Part shown: in pieces, positions 52,540-61,574 of the stretch | Layout of the letters: each line of letters begins with the position of its first letter | How positions within the stretch are numbered: the stretch's first letter is position 1 | NCBI RefSeq assembly: GCF_900142955.1 | Contig: NZ_FRCP01000007.1 | Span: 62,001 to 126,000 of the forward strand | Direction of reading: 5' to 3' | DNA: 64,000 nucleotides | From: Anaerosporobacter mobilis DSM 15930 | GTDB taxonomy: Bacteria; Bacillota; Clostridia; Lachnospirales; Lachnospiraceae | The notes under the pieces: generated by a model | Database searches by the model: none | What the model was told of the DNA's origin: nothing | Seen by the model: only the letters and a program-made list of their open reading frames with translations | Translations under genes and position numbers: made by a program

Positions 52540-55095
52540 TTAGATGAATAAGTTAACATTAGATTCTTCTGCATCTCCTAGATAAGAAGCAACTCCTGCG
52601 AATTCAACTCCATCGATTAACTCTTCCTTGGTAATTCCCATTACATCCATAGACATAGTACATGCTATTAATTTAATGCCTTGTGCCATTGCCTGTTTCA
52701 TAAGGTCTTCTAATGTATTCACATTCTTATCTTTCATAACCTTCTTCATCATAGCAGTTCCCATTCCCGCCATATTCATCTTCGATAATTTTAGCTTCTT
52801 TGTTCCTTTTGGCATCATTTTACCAAACATAGCATCTATGAACGGTTTTTTAACATTCTTTTTATCTGTCTTTCTAAGAGCATTTAACCCCCAGAACGTA
52901 AAGAACATCGTCACTGGTCTTCCCATAGAAGCTGCTCCATTAGCAATTATGAAGGAAGCTAAGACTTTATCAAAATCACCACTAAAAACAATTAATGTTT
53001 TTCCTTCTCTATCGTTATTCATAACGCTATTCGAACTTGGTAAACTCTCTACTGTGGATCCTTTTTGTATTGTTACGATATTTTCATTATTAATACGTTC
53101 TGCTTTAACATATGTGTTTCCAGTTCGTCTACACCAAGATTGAATATCTTTTGAAAATCCCATATCCGTTGCAGAAACTTTTAATACCTCATGATCGTTC
53201 ATATTCTTAACTGTTTCATTCACTCTCATGATTGGTCCTGGACACTGTAAACCACAACAGTCTAAGATTTTAATTTCTTTATCAGTTGCTTCTTCTATTT
53301 TTTGATTATATTCTTCCTTCATGGTATCATCCTTATCACTTTCCATTATATGTTCCGCTACTTGCAATTCTTCATCTTGTAGCCTATCTGCATAATGCAT
53401 CGATTTATAGAAAGTTACACCACCTGCTAATACCGAAACTTTCTTAAATCCATGCTCCATTAAAATTCTGGCTGCGTTATATGCGCGTACTCCAATTGCA
53501 CAATAAACAACTACTGGAACCTCTTTATTAAGTTCATTTATTCGTTTCCTTAATTGTCCTAATGGTATATGATAAGAATCTGGGATTTCAAAAACCATAC
53601 GTTCGATATCTTCTGTAACATCAAGTATCACTTTATCTTCTTTCATTTCATCAAGTTCAGCAACTTCTGTTAGTGTAACCAGTCCATTCAAGATGTTCTC
53701 AGCTACGAAACCTAACATATTAACAGGGTCTTTGGCAGAAGTAAATGGAGGTGCATAAGCAAATTCTAATTCTTCTAAATCATAAATCGTTCCACCTAAA
53801 CGAATTGTAGTTGCTACAGTATCAATTCGTTTATCTACTCCTTCACTACCAATAATTTGACAACCTAGAATCTTACCTTCTGTATCAAAATGCAACTTTA
53901 AAGTGAGTGGTGTTGCCCCTGGATAATAGCCTGCGTGAGATTTCTGATTAATTAAAGCGGTATAATAATCAACATTTTTTACTTTTCCAAAACTTTGTAA
54001 CTGTTTCTCGTTCAAACCAACACTTGCTACATCGTAATCAAAAACTTTCGCTATAGATGCGCCTATAGTACCGTTATATTGCTTTCTATTACTATTAACC
54101 AACTTACTCTGAACCTTGTTCGTACTAGATTTAGCAACTATGATATCAGCAACTATTCGTCCTTGTTTGTTTGCAGGTCCCGCTAACGGAATCATTGTTT
54201 TGTTATTAAGGATTGGATTCGTAACTTCTATAACATCACCTACAGCATAGATATCTTCTATAGAAGTTTGAAGATGTTCATCAACAATTATTCCACCCCT
54301 CTGATTTAATACGATACCAGCTGTTTTTGCCAACTCACTATTTGGCTTTACACCAATTGCTAAGACAACGAAATCCGTTTCTAGCTTTTTACCACTCTCA
54401 AGTTCAACTGTAATAGTACCACGTTCTGTATTTTCACGAAAACCTAAAACACCATCTTCTAATTGTAACGACACTTTATTACTATGAAGATTTTCATGAA
54501 TAAGTGTAGCCATATCATAATCGATTGGTGCCATTACTTGATTCATCTTCTCGACTAATGTGACTCTGATTCCAGCATGATGTAGATTCTCAGCCATCTC
54601 AAGACCTATAAATCCACCTCCAACTACGACTGCACTCTTAGGATTGTGTTTTGTTATTACTTCTTTGATTCGATCGGTATCTGGTACCGTCCATACTGTA
54701 AATATCTTATCACCATTAATTCCAGGTATCGGTGGTTTAATTGGAGTAGAGCCTGTTGAGATAACTAATTGATCGTATGACTCTTCATATGTTTCACCTG
54801 CTTTAATATTCTTAACTACAAGTTTCTTTTCTTCTGTATTTATCGAAGTTACTTCATTCAATACTCTTACATCTATATTAAATTTCTGATACATCGCTTC
54901 TGGTGTCTGTAGCAACAGATTATCTCTTTCACTAATCACATCTCCAACGTAGTATGGTAGACCACAATTGGCAAATGATATATATTCGCCTCTTTCAAAT
55001 AGTACTATCTCCATTGTTTCATCTAATCTTCTAAGTCTTGCAGCTGTAGTAGCTCCACCAGCTACTCCGCCAATAATAACAGTCTTATTAGCCAT
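52540..55095 (-). CDS. CoA-disulfide reductase with rhodanese, TusA and DsrE-like modules
   Basis: About 851 residues. Module 1 (to about 450): FAD/NAD reductase with IIGGVAGGATTAARLRRLDE and active Cys in FANCGLPYYVGD. Module 2 (about 460-555): rhodanese with VVYCAIGVRAYNAARIL. Module 3 (about 610-685): TusA-like LDCCGLQCPGPIMRV. Module 4 (about 695-851): DsrE/DsrF-like peroxiredoxin domain ending in GVASYLGDAEESNV. The chain could pass a sulfane sulphur from one cysteine to the next. I start at the second ATG because GGAGA is eight bases before it and touches the first. Confidence 0.92.
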   Translation of the reverse strand: MANKTVIIGGVAGGATTAARLRRLDETMEIVLFERGEYISFANCGLPYYVGDVISERDNLLLQTPEAMYQKFNIDVRVLNEVTSINTEEKKLVVKNIKAGETYEESYDQLVISTGSTPIKPPIPGINGDKIFTVWTVPDTDRIKEVITKHNPKSAVVVGGGFIGLEMAENLHHAGIRVTLVEKMNQVMAPIDYDMATLIHENLHSNKVSLQLEDGVLGFRENTERGTITVELESGKKLETDFVVLAIGVKPNSELAKTAGIVLNQRGGIIVDEHLQTSIEDIYAVGDVIEVTNPILNNKTMIPLAGPANKQGRIVADIIVAKSSTNKVQSKLVNSNRKQYNGTIGASIAKVFDYDVASVGLNEKQLQSFGKVKNVDYYTALINQKSHAGYYPGATPLTLKLHFDTEGKILGCQIIGSEGVDKRIDTVATTIRLGGTIYDLEELEFAYAPPFTSAKDPVNMLGFVAENILNGLVTLTEVAELDEMKEDKVILDVTEDIERMVFEIPDSYHIPLGQLRKRINELNKEVPVVVYCAIGVRAYNAARILMEHGFKKVSVLAGGVTFYKSMHYADRLQDEELQVAEHIMESDKDDTMKEEYNQKIEEATDKEIKILDCCGLQCPGPIMRVNETVKNMNDHEVLKVSATDMGFSKDIQSWCRRTGNTYVKAERINNENIVTIQKGSTVESLPSSNSVMNNDREGKTLIVFSGDFDKVLASFIIANGAASMGRPVTMFFTFWGLNALRKTDKKNVKKPFIDAMFGKMMPKGTKKLKLSKMNMAGMGTAMMKKVMKDKNVNTLEDLMKQAMAQGIKLIACTMSMDVMGITKEELIDGVEFAGVASYLGDAEESNVNLFI

Positions 55096-55167
55096 ATTCA
55101 TTCTCCATTCTATATAAGTATTATGGTAACTATCTAAACAATAACATGATGTTCAAACCTAGTCACT

Positions 55168-55188
55168 TGATGCATATTAATTGCATGA
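55168..55188. promoter_or_regulatory. Candidate operator upstream of the CoA-disulfide reductase gene
   Basis: TGATGCATATTAATTGCATG-type palindrome (TGATGCA, seven bases, TGCATGA). A second palindrome GTGACTAAGTCAC is at 55241-55253. Both lie between the reductase and the Crp/Fnr regulator gene, so they are candidate sites for it. Confidence 0.4.
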
Positions 55189-55254
55189 CAAAAACATTAA
55201 CTCTTATCAATATAATACTTCATAAATGAATAATTGTACCGTGACTAAGTCACA

Positions 55255-55935
55255 TTAAGACTCAATAGCAATCTTTCGTATTGCATCCTTATTAACAATC
55301 TCAACTTTTCCACGTTCTAATATAACAAAACCTTCTTTTTGAAAATATTTCAACATTCTAGAAACTACCTCTCTGGCACTTCCTAATTCTTTTGCTATTT
55401 CGTCATGCGTAACCACTAAAGAGCTTTCATTGGTCCTAATCACTTCATCATACAGATAACTGGCTAGACGTTTATCGAAACTTAAGAAAAGTATCTGCTG
55501 CATGGACCACATAACACTCGAGAATTTTTCTGTGGTTTGTTTATATATAAAGTTCTGAACATATACATTATCTTCTGATACACGATTTAGATAAGACGAA
55601 TTCGTTACAACAAGTGTACTATCTCTCGTAGCTTCAATGAAAACATCAAACGTTATCTCATCCATTATACAAGAAGTTGCTAATGTGCACGTTTCTCCTT
55701 CATCAATTCGGTATAAGGTGACTTCTTTTCCATTTTCTGATTGAATAAAGACACGTAATTGTCCCTTATAAACTGTCAACATTCCAAAACATTGGCCCAT
55801 TGGATCATGTACAAACTGTCCCTTTTTGAAGTTACTAAGAAATGAATTTTGTATATATTCTTCTTTCTGTGAATCCGTTATACGATTCCAGAAAGGGAAT
55901 GTACGATTAAAATATTGTTGAAAATTAAATTCCAT
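55255..55935 (-). CDS. Crp/Fnr-family transcriptional regulator
   Basis: 226 residues. The N-terminal cyclic-nucleotide-binding-type barrel (about 20-140) is followed by a dimer helix and a winged helix with TKDEIA-like VVTHDEIAKELGSAREVVSR (recognition helix) and MLKYFQKEGFVILERG. Few cysteines are present in a usable FNR pattern, so an FNR-type cluster is unlikely. It reads into the CoA-disulfide reductase gene, its probable target. Confidence 0.92.
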   Translation of the reverse strand: MEFNFQQYFNRTFPFWNRITDSQKEEYIQNSFLSNFKKGQFVHDPMGQCFGMLTVYKGQLRVFIQSENGKEVTLYRIDEGETCTLATSCIMDEITFDVFIEATRDSTLVVTNSSYLNRVSEDNVYVQNFIYKQTTEKFSSVMWSMQQILFLSFDKRLASYLYDEVIRTNESSLVVTHDEIAKELGSAREVVSRMLKYFQKEGFVILERGKVEIVNKDAIRKIAIES

Positions 55936-55965
55936 ATCTTACTCCTTAAATATACTATTTATAAA

Positions 55966-56460
55966 TTATTCAGTTATCAATTGTTTTATCTGTTCTTTCG
56001 TAACAACATTTTCTTGATTTACTCTAATGATATCTTCTGCGACCTTTTCCTCTAATTCAGCCTTTTTAAGAGAACCTTCTAACTCTTTTTCTAAATCTTC
56101 TTTTTCTAAACGTTCTTTTTTAGTTAGATCTTTTTCTGCTTTAATTTCCTTGTATATACGCTGTTTCTCTTCTCGTTCTTTAAGCACTTTGATTCGCTCT
56201 TTCAGTTCTTCTTTGATCTGGTCGATTGAAGTATCTATTTTGGTTATAAGAGTATCCCACTCCTTTTGAGTCATATCACAAGACCCAATCGGATAACTAG
56301 GCTCTCCATTTTCCAGACGATTCTCTACCAATGCAGAATAGTTCTTCATTGCCTTATTAAAGGATTCTTCCACCTCACTAACATCCACTTTCTGCGATTC
56401 AGCTTTTTTAGATAAGGAATTCCTATAATGAGTATTTGATATAACTTGATTTATTGCCAC
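55966..56460 (-). CDS. Coiled-coil protein, hypothetical
   Basis: About 164 residues from GTG at 56460 (MAINQVISNTHYRNSL), with GGAAGGGG-type site upstream; the longer frame begins at another GTG without a site. The N-terminal part has FNKAMKNYSALVENRLENGE and IGSCDMTQKEWDTLI. The rest, about 95-160, is a highly charged Glu/Lys coiled coil. I do not know its family. It precedes the Crp/Fnr gene by 30 bases. Confidence 0.65.
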   Translation of the reverse strand: MAINQVISNTHYRNSLSKKAESQKVDVSEVEESFNKAMKNYSALVENRLENGEPSYPIGSCDMTQKEWDTLITKIDTSIDQIKEELKERIKVLKEREEKQRIYKEIKAEKDLTKKERLEKEDLEKELEGSLKKAELEEKVAEDIIRVNQENVVTKEQIKQLITE

Positions 56461-56562
56461 CTTACACCTACCCCTTCCTATAGCCACAACGTTATTAATT
56501 TGATACCGTCTTTGACCTTGTTAAAGTATTCTTTACATACTTTATCGGATTCGTATTATAAT

Positions 56563-57585
56563 TTATAAAGCTTTTCCAGCTAATACCTCTACATAATCTT
56601 TGTAATTATCCTTTAGTAATTTAGGTGTATTTAAACCGTATGGGCATCTTGCTGAACAACGACCACAATTAATACATTTTTCAATTCGCTTCATCTTTGC
56701 TTGCACTTCTTTGGTTAACTGCAATTCAACTGGAGAACGACGTAACAATAATGACATTCTTGCACAGTTATTGATTTCTATTCCAACCGGACATGGCATA
56801 CAATACCCACAACCACGACAAAAATTACTCGCTAGTTCCTTCTGGTCCTTTTCAATTACCGCTTTAATCTCCTCTGTCATGGTAGGTGGATTATCGATAT
56901 AGCTTATGAATTCATCGAGCTCTGTCTCTTTTTGTATACCCCATATCGGTAAAACGTGATCGTATAGATCTTGATACGCGTATGCTGCTTTAGAATTCGT
57001 AATTAATCCCCCTGATAATGCTTTCATTGCGATAAATCCTATATTATTTTCTTTACAACGACTTACTAGTTTGCGTTCTTCTTTGGTAGCAAGATAATTG
57101 AACGGAAATTGTAGAGTCTCATATAACTCGGAATCTATTGCCTCCTTCGCAACTGCTAATCGGTGATTCGTAATACCTATATGACGAATCTGTCCTTGTT
57201 CTTTTGCTTCTAACATTGCTTCATATAAACCAGTTCCGTCTCCTGGTTTTGGGCAAAAGGATGGGTTATGGAATTGATACAAATCGATATAATCTGTCTT
57301 TAACAACGATAAACTTGTACTCAAGTCTTTCCAGAAAGTTTTTGCATCAGTAGCAGCTGTTTTCGTTGCAATATAAATCTTATCTCTAACATCTGATAAA
57401 GACTCACCAATCTTTGCTTCACTATCTGTATAAAATCTTGCTGTATCATAGAATGTAATTCCGTGCTCGTATGCTTTTCTTAGTAAGTTGCCAGCATCTT
57501 CATTGCTTACTCGTTGAATTGGTAGTGCTCCAAAACCATTCTTGTTTACAGTTATCCCTGTTTTACCTAATGTAACCATTGACAT
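56563..57585 (-). CDS. Aldo/keto reductase with two 4Fe-4S clusters
   Basis: 340 residues. The barrel shows GFGALPIQRVS, YDTARFYTDSEAKIGESL (catalytic Asp/Tyr) and IATKTAATDAK (Lys). The C-terminal ferredoxin part has CRGCGYCMPCPVGIEINNCA and CINCGRCSARCPYG, enough for two clusters. This class of oxidoreductase is common in anaerobes; electron donor and substrate are unknown. Start follows GGGAG. Confidence 0.92.
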   Translation of the reverse strand: MSMVTLGKTGITVNKNGFGALPIQRVSNEDAGNLLRKAYEHGITFYDTARFYTDSEAKIGESLSDVRDKIYIATKTAATDAKTFWKDLSTSLSLLKTDYIDLYQFHNPSFCPKPGDGTGLYEAMLEAKEQGQIRHIGITNHRLAVAKEAIDSELYETLQFPFNYLATKEERKLVSRCKENNIGFIAMKALSGGLITNSKAAYAYQDLYDHVLPIWGIQKETELDEFISYIDNPPTMTEEIKAVIEKDQKELASNFCRGCGYCMPCPVGIEINNCARMSLLLRRSPVELQLTKEVQAKMKRIEKCINCGRCSARCPYGLNTPKLLKDNYKDYVEVLAGKAL

Positions 57586-57657
57586 AATACTGATTCTCCC
57601 TTTTATGTTCTATTCTCAATATATAAACTTTCTGAAGCTTATTAAACCTTCACCAAA

Positions 57658-57730
57658 AGCTAACTACTATGTTCAACTAAAAACCCACTATCGCAACGCT
57701 GAAGTTAGGACCCTTGACACCCTAAGCAGT
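57658..57730. repeat. Degenerate repeat mosaic (families 1 and 2)
   Basis: AGCTAACTACTATGTTCAAC and AAAAACCCACTATCGC (57658-57694) match the reverse of the family 1 right arm, and CTTGACACCCTAAGCAGT (57713-57730) resembles the family 2 terminus. It seems to be one eroded element beside or inside another. The rest of 57586-57856 has the kinase terminator. Confidence 0.5.
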
Positions 57731-57810
57731 TTTTAGTTTAATCTACATAACTACTATAAGATTTCTATCTTCACCTGTCAATCTTTCTGTAACAATATGA
57801 TTCAAAGGTC

Positions 57811-57851
57811 AAAAAATCGGCCAATTGTACTTTCATAACAATTGACCGATT
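57811..57851 (-). terminator. Terminator of the second two-component operon
   Basis: AATCGGTCAATTGT pairs with ACAATTGGCCGATT on the minus strand and TTTT follows. It starts right after the kinase stop codon. Confidence 0.92.
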
Positions 57852-57856
57852 CTAAG

Positions 57857-59239
57857 TTACTTAGCTGGAAAACGAAAGAAGAAGGTACTACCAACCCCAA
57901 GTTCACTCTCTCCCCATACCTCTGCGTGGTGTACATTTGCAATCCATCTTACCATAGCTAAACCAAGGCCAAGACTTCCTTCTTCTTTAGCCGTTCTTGA
58001 AGGATCTACTTGATAGAATCTTCTCCAGATCTTTTCCTTGTTCTCTTCTGCTATTCCAATTCCATCATCACTTACATATCCAACAAGAGATTCGTTATCC
58101 GTTCCTCTGTTTTCTCTATACAAAGCTATCTCTATATTACCAGATTCTTTCCCGTAATTAATAGCATTCATTATAAGATTCATGAAGAAACGCATTAACA
58201 ATGTTTCCTCTCCTTTTATCGCAATCCCCTCTTCGATCATGGCATGTACATTGATATTCTTCTTCTGTGCTCTTTCTCTTGCATCTTCAACAATTACTTC
58301 TAGCAAATCACTTAGATTGACCCATTCTAATTGTATTTTGTTTGAATCCATATCACTTCTAGCAAGTAATAATAATTGCCCTATAAGATTAGACATGCGT
58401 ACTGTTTGTAGATGTATGCTTTCTAAAGCCTCTTTTGTCTCTTTCCTATTATCAAATTCCATTGCATATTCACACTGGGATAATATAACACTTACTGGAG
58501 TTCGAAGTTCATGAGATACATCCGCAGTAAATTGCTTTTCTCTCTCAAACGAATCTTCTAGACGTTCAAACATCTGATCAAACAGTCTACCTAATCGATA
58601 TAATTCATCCTCTCCCTCCCCTAGATTCACACGTTTACTAAGATCATTCCCACTGGTTATCTGTTCAACCGTTTTACTCATCTGTTTTACTGGATTGAAG
58701 GCTCGTTTCGTTAGAATATATCCTCCTACAATCGCAATTATAATAATAATCGGTGCTAATATCAATAAAACCAGAACGTTAACATGGGTACGCCCCACAT
58801 TCGTTGATGTTGGCATCATACCACGAATGGTTACTATTCCATAACCCGGTACTTCTTGTATCATATCGTAGACATACCAGTCCTCCGATAGTGAGATTTT
58901 CCTGAGTTTTTGATTAACAAATGACAAAGTAGAACCAACTTCTCTAGGAAGAAATCCATGAATCAGCTTTTCATTACTATTAAATATTGATATATAGATA
59001 CCTTTTTCAACAAAATCGACGTCTTCATCTATCTCAAGTTGTCCTTCCTCATATTCAATCTCCTGAGAAACTTCTTGTACCTTATTGATAAGCATTTCTT
59101 TTGATGAATTACTCAGTATTCGTTCACTTACAAGATACGTAACAGAAACTATTATCAAAGCCATAATACAAAGAAAAGCAGTATACCAAAGCGTTACTTT
59201 CCATATTATGGATATCCTTTTTCTATGCATCTTACTCAT
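57857..59239 (-). CDS. Sensor histidine kinase with HAMP domain
   Basis: About 460 residues from the ATG at 59239, preceded by GAGG and overlapping the regulator's stop by eight bases. Two helices flank an external sensor of about 120 residues; then HAMP, FTADVSHELRTPVSVILSQC (His), FMNLIMNAINYG (N), DDGIGIAEENKE (G1), WRRFYQVDPSR (F) and GSLGLGLAMVRW (G2). It pairs with the response regulator translated just before it. Confidence 0.94.
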   Translation of the reverse strand: MSKMHRKRISIIWKVTLWYTAFLCIMALIIVSVTYLVSERILSNSSKEMLINKVQEVSQEIEYEEGQLEIDEDVDFVEKGIYISIFNSNEKLIHGFLPREVGSTLSFVNQKLRKISLSEDWYVYDMIQEVPGYGIVTIRGMMPTSTNVGRTHVNVLVLLILAPIIIIIAIVGGYILTKRAFNPVKQMSKTVEQITSGNDLSKRVNLGEGEDELYRLGRLFDQMFERLEDSFEREKQFTADVSHELRTPVSVILSQCEYAMEFDNRKETKEALESIHLQTVRMSNLIGQLLLLARSDMDSNKIQLEWVNLSDLLEVIVEDARERAQKKNINVHAMIEEGIAIKGEETLLMRFFMNLIMNAINYGKESGNIEIALYRENRGTDNESLVGYVSDDGIGIAEENKEKIWRRFYQVDPSRTAKEEGSLGLGLAMVRWIANVHHAEVWGESELGVGSTFFFRFPAK

Positions 59240-59915
59240 GATTTGCCTCATCTCTAAGCACGTATCCTGCTCCTCGTATGGTGTGTATTAATTTAGGTTC
59301 AAAATCTTGATCAATTTTCTTACGAAGATAGCGAATATATACATCGATTACGTTCGAACCTCCTTCATAATCAAAATTCCAGATATGTTGTTCTATCTTT
59401 GCCCTGCTTAATACAACACCTTGATTTCTTATCATATATTCTAAAACGGAAAACTCTTTGCTTGATAAAGGAATAACAGTTTCCCCTCTCTTCACAATTC
59501 GCGTATCACAATCAACACTTAGATTAGCTACAGCGAAAACATTCGTTACTTCATCGATACTCCTTCTTGTTAAAACCCGTACTCTTGCTAATAGTTCATC
59601 GAATGCGAAGGGCTTTACCAAATAATCATCAGCACCACTATCAAGTCCCATTACACGGTCTTCAATAGCATCTTTAGCTGTTAATAACAATACTGGAGTT
59701 TTATCACGCTTCTTTCGTAGCGTTCTTACAACATCTAAACCATTCATCTTGGGCATCATGATATCAAGCAAAATTACATCATATTCGCCCATTCTCATAT
59801 AATCAAGTGCCTCTTCACCATCATAACATGTATCAACACTATAACCTGCCTTATTAAGTCTCTTAACAATTATCGAATTCAAGTCTCTCTCATCTTCAAC
59901 TACTAATATTCTCAT
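59232..59915 (-). CDS. OmpR/PhoB-type response regulator
   Basis: 227 residues. MRILVVEDERDLNSIIVKRL, Asp51 in VILLDIMMPKMNG and Lys in LVKPFAFDEL. The winged-helix domain has LSSKEFSVLEYMIRNQGVVL and ends TIRGAGYVLRD. It is first in the operon; a divergent secreted-protein gene with tandem repeats in its promoter is the likely target. Confidence 0.95.
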   Translation of the reverse strand: MRILVVEDERDLNSIIVKRLNKAGYSVDTCYDGEEALDYMRMGEYDVILLDIMMPKMNGLDVVRTLRKKRDKTPVLLLTAKDAIEDRVMGLDSGADDYLVKPFAFDELLARVRVLTRRSIDEVTNVFAVANLSVDCDTRIVKRGETVIPLSSKEFSVLEYMIRNQGVVLSRAKIEQHIWNFDYEGGSNVIDVYIRYLRKKIDQDFEPKLIHTIRGAGYVLRDEANHE

Positions 59916-59996
59916 ATGAAATCCTTCAGCCTTCTTCTTTAATCAGATCAGTATACACAAAATCGTGATGTAAACTTGTACCAAATAATTTATATA

Positions 59997-60032
59997 TCTT
60001 TTAATATTCTTTTAATGTTTAGATTTTATACT
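59997..60032 (+). promoter_or_regulatory. Response-regulator-type promoter of the secreted protein gene
   Basis: TCTTTTAATAT (59997-60007) is directly repeated as TCTTTTAATGT (60008-60018), 10 of 11 bases the same. Nine bases... the -10 TATACT follows at 60027-60032, so the repeats cover the -35 area. Head-to-tail 11-bp sites at this place are typical of OmpR/PhoB-type activators. Confidence 0.65.
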
Positions 60033-60090
60033 AAGCAAGTAACAAAACAACAAAATAATAAAACTATTCAAAAGGAAGGTAAGATAAACT

Positions 60091-60792
60091 ATGAAAAAAT
60101 CTCTAAGTACAAAAGTATTAGCATTAGCAGCAATCGCTACAATCGGTGTAGGTTCTCAAGTAGCTTTTTCATATGCAGAAAACACCAAATTCACTACAGC
60201 GACTAAAACAACCTCTAATATAAGTGTTAAATCTGTGGAATACGATTACGATGAAAAAGATGACTCTATCGAAATCGATTTTTCAACAAGAATTAATCTT
60301 AGCTCTTCTGCTAAGGCAAGTGTAAAAGATGATTCTGGTAAGACCTATAAAACATTTATAGAAGAATCGGATGAAAACGAAATTGACTTAGACGTAGCTA
60401 GTTTAAAAGCTGACAAGAGTTATACGGTAACTATTACTGGTATTAAGAATGAAACAGAATCTGAATACGGTACTTTAACAATCACATTCAGCATTCCAAA
60501 AGCATCAACTAATCTCGTAGAGGAAGTAGATTTTGATAGCGAAGATAACGAAGTTTCATTTGATTTTAGTAAGAAAGTAAAATATAACAATCCTAATGTT
60601 ACTATAACCAGTGAAGATGGATCAAAAACGTATAATGCAACCATTATTGAAAAAGAAAATGATGAGTTAAGTGTAAGGGTGAATGACCTTAAAGAAGGAA
60701 ACACTTACAAATACAGTATTACTGGTATAACTGAGAAATCATCTGGTAATTCCAAAACTCTAACAGGTGATTTTGTTGCCTTAGAGGACTAA
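60091..60792 (+). CDS. Secreted protein with two Ig/Fn3-like repeats
   Basis: 233 residues. Signal peptide MKKSLSTKVLALAAIATIGV with cleavage near SYA-EN. The mature protein has two similar units of about 85 residues (about 45-135 and 140-230). Each has an acidic beta strand (DSIEIDFSTRINL; NEVSFDFSKKVKY), an SGKTYKTFIEE or GSKTYNATIIE turn, and a final YTVTITGIKNETES or YKYSITGITEKSSG. It has no wall anchor. Start follows AAAGGAAGG. It is divergent from the two-component operon. Confidence 0.8.
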   Translation: MKKSLSTKVLALAAIATIGVGSQVAFSYAENTKFTTATKTTSNISVKSVEYDYDEKDDSIEIDFSTRINLSSSAKASVKDDSGKTYKTFIEESDENEIDLDVASLKADKSYTVTITGIKNETESEYGTLTITFSIPKASTNLVEEVDFDSEDNEVSFDFSKKVKYNNPNVTITSEDGSKTYNATIIEKENDELSVRVNDLKEGNTYKYSITGITEKSSGNSKTLTGDFVALED

Positions 60793-60800
60793 TTTATTAA

Positions 60801-60850
60801 AAAAGCCTTAGAATTCGATTCTTTGAAGAGACGAATTCTAAGGTTTTTCT
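60801..60850 (+). terminator. Terminator of the secreted protein gene
   Basis: AAAAGCCTTAGAATTCG pairs with CGAATTCTAAGGTTTTT. It starts 8 bases after the stop codon. Confidence 0.92.
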
Positions 60851-60855
60851 TATAT

Positions 60856-61054
60856 TCTCAAACTTCGCACATAAGCAACTTCGCTTAGAGTAGATAATTG
60901 CTATATTCATAAGAAAAACTATCTGAACACGTCAGCACTTGATTGAGCAACGCGAAATCTTAGTACTGCTACGTGTGAAGCTAAGCGAGAGCGGGTTTTT
61001 CGTTGAATATAGCAGTTAGCTACTCCTCAAAACCTTCATGTGCGAAGTTTGAGT
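60856..61054. repeat. MITE-like family 1 element, copy A (199 bp)
   Basis: Ends CTCAAACTTCGCACAT and ATGTGCGAAGTTTGAGT are inverted repeats. The two arms stay complementary inward for about 65 bases with mismatches (both contain GCTATATTCA). The centre has a nested pair, ACACGTCAGCACT and AGTACTGCTACGTGT. No gene inside. Flanks TATAT and TATAA may be a target duplication. Its last base lies in the stop codon of the zinc-ribbon gene. Confidence 0.85.
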
Positions 61055-61425
61055 TATAATTTTTTACCACACTTAGGGCAATATTCATAGTCAGCTTCTG
61101 TACTGGTAAAACCACAATAATTACAATGTTTTATTTGATTTTCTTGTTGATGTGCAAAGCGAATCTTATCGAAGTTAATTTCTGTTACTGTTCCTTGTTC
61201 AATTGCTTTACCTAATTCTTTATCAATCTCTGTGGTAGCTCCACAACAACGCATTCGTATGTAATACCTCTTATTCCACTTAAACAACGGAATAAAGAAA
61301 AACATAAAATATGTATACGTCATGAACACATCCGCATGACCGTATTTGCCACAACATTTGCATACAATTAATTGATCAAAAACTAGTCTTTTTTCTTTTT
61401 GGCTAATTCCAAATATCAAAAACAT
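61054..61425 (-). CDS. Zinc-ribbon protein, hypothetical
   Basis: 123 residues. N-terminal FLIFGISQKEKRLVFDQLIV, then CKCCGKYGHADVFM, a helix YTYFMFFFIPLFKWNKRYYI and a final ribbon HCNYCGFTSTEADYEYCPKC. It looks like a small membrane-tethered zinc-ribbon protein of the type common in Clostridia. Role unknown. Start follows GGGAGG. Confidence 0.75.
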   Translation of the reverse strand: MFLIFGISQKEKRLVFDQLIVCKCCGKYGHADVFMTYTYFMFFFIPLFKWNKRYYIRMRCCGATTEIDKELGKAIEQGTVTEINFDKIRFAHQQENQIKHCNYCGFTSTEADYEYCPKCGKKL

Positions 61426-61502
61426 GATTACCTCCCAGGGCTAACTTCTTATATATTAATAAAACATAACTAAGCGTAAAAATCAATAAAATTATGTAAC
61501 AA

Positions 61503-61550
61503 AATAAAAAGACCTAGCATTAGTTATTATAATAATGCCGAGCCTTTTTT
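61503..61550 (-). terminator. Terminator of the DUF3783 gene
   Basis: On the minus strand AAAAAGGCTCGGCATTA and TAATGCTAGGTCTTTTT can pair, with two mismatches, followed by ATTTTG. It lies about 30 bases after the stop codon. Confidence 0.7.
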
Positions 61551-61574
61551 CAACCATCTTAAAAATATTAGTAA

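Noticed and set aside
52628..53143. 171-codon plus-strand open frame
   Set aside because: Lies antisense inside the clearly coding CoA-disulfide reductase gene and has no ribosome binding site or family resemblance.
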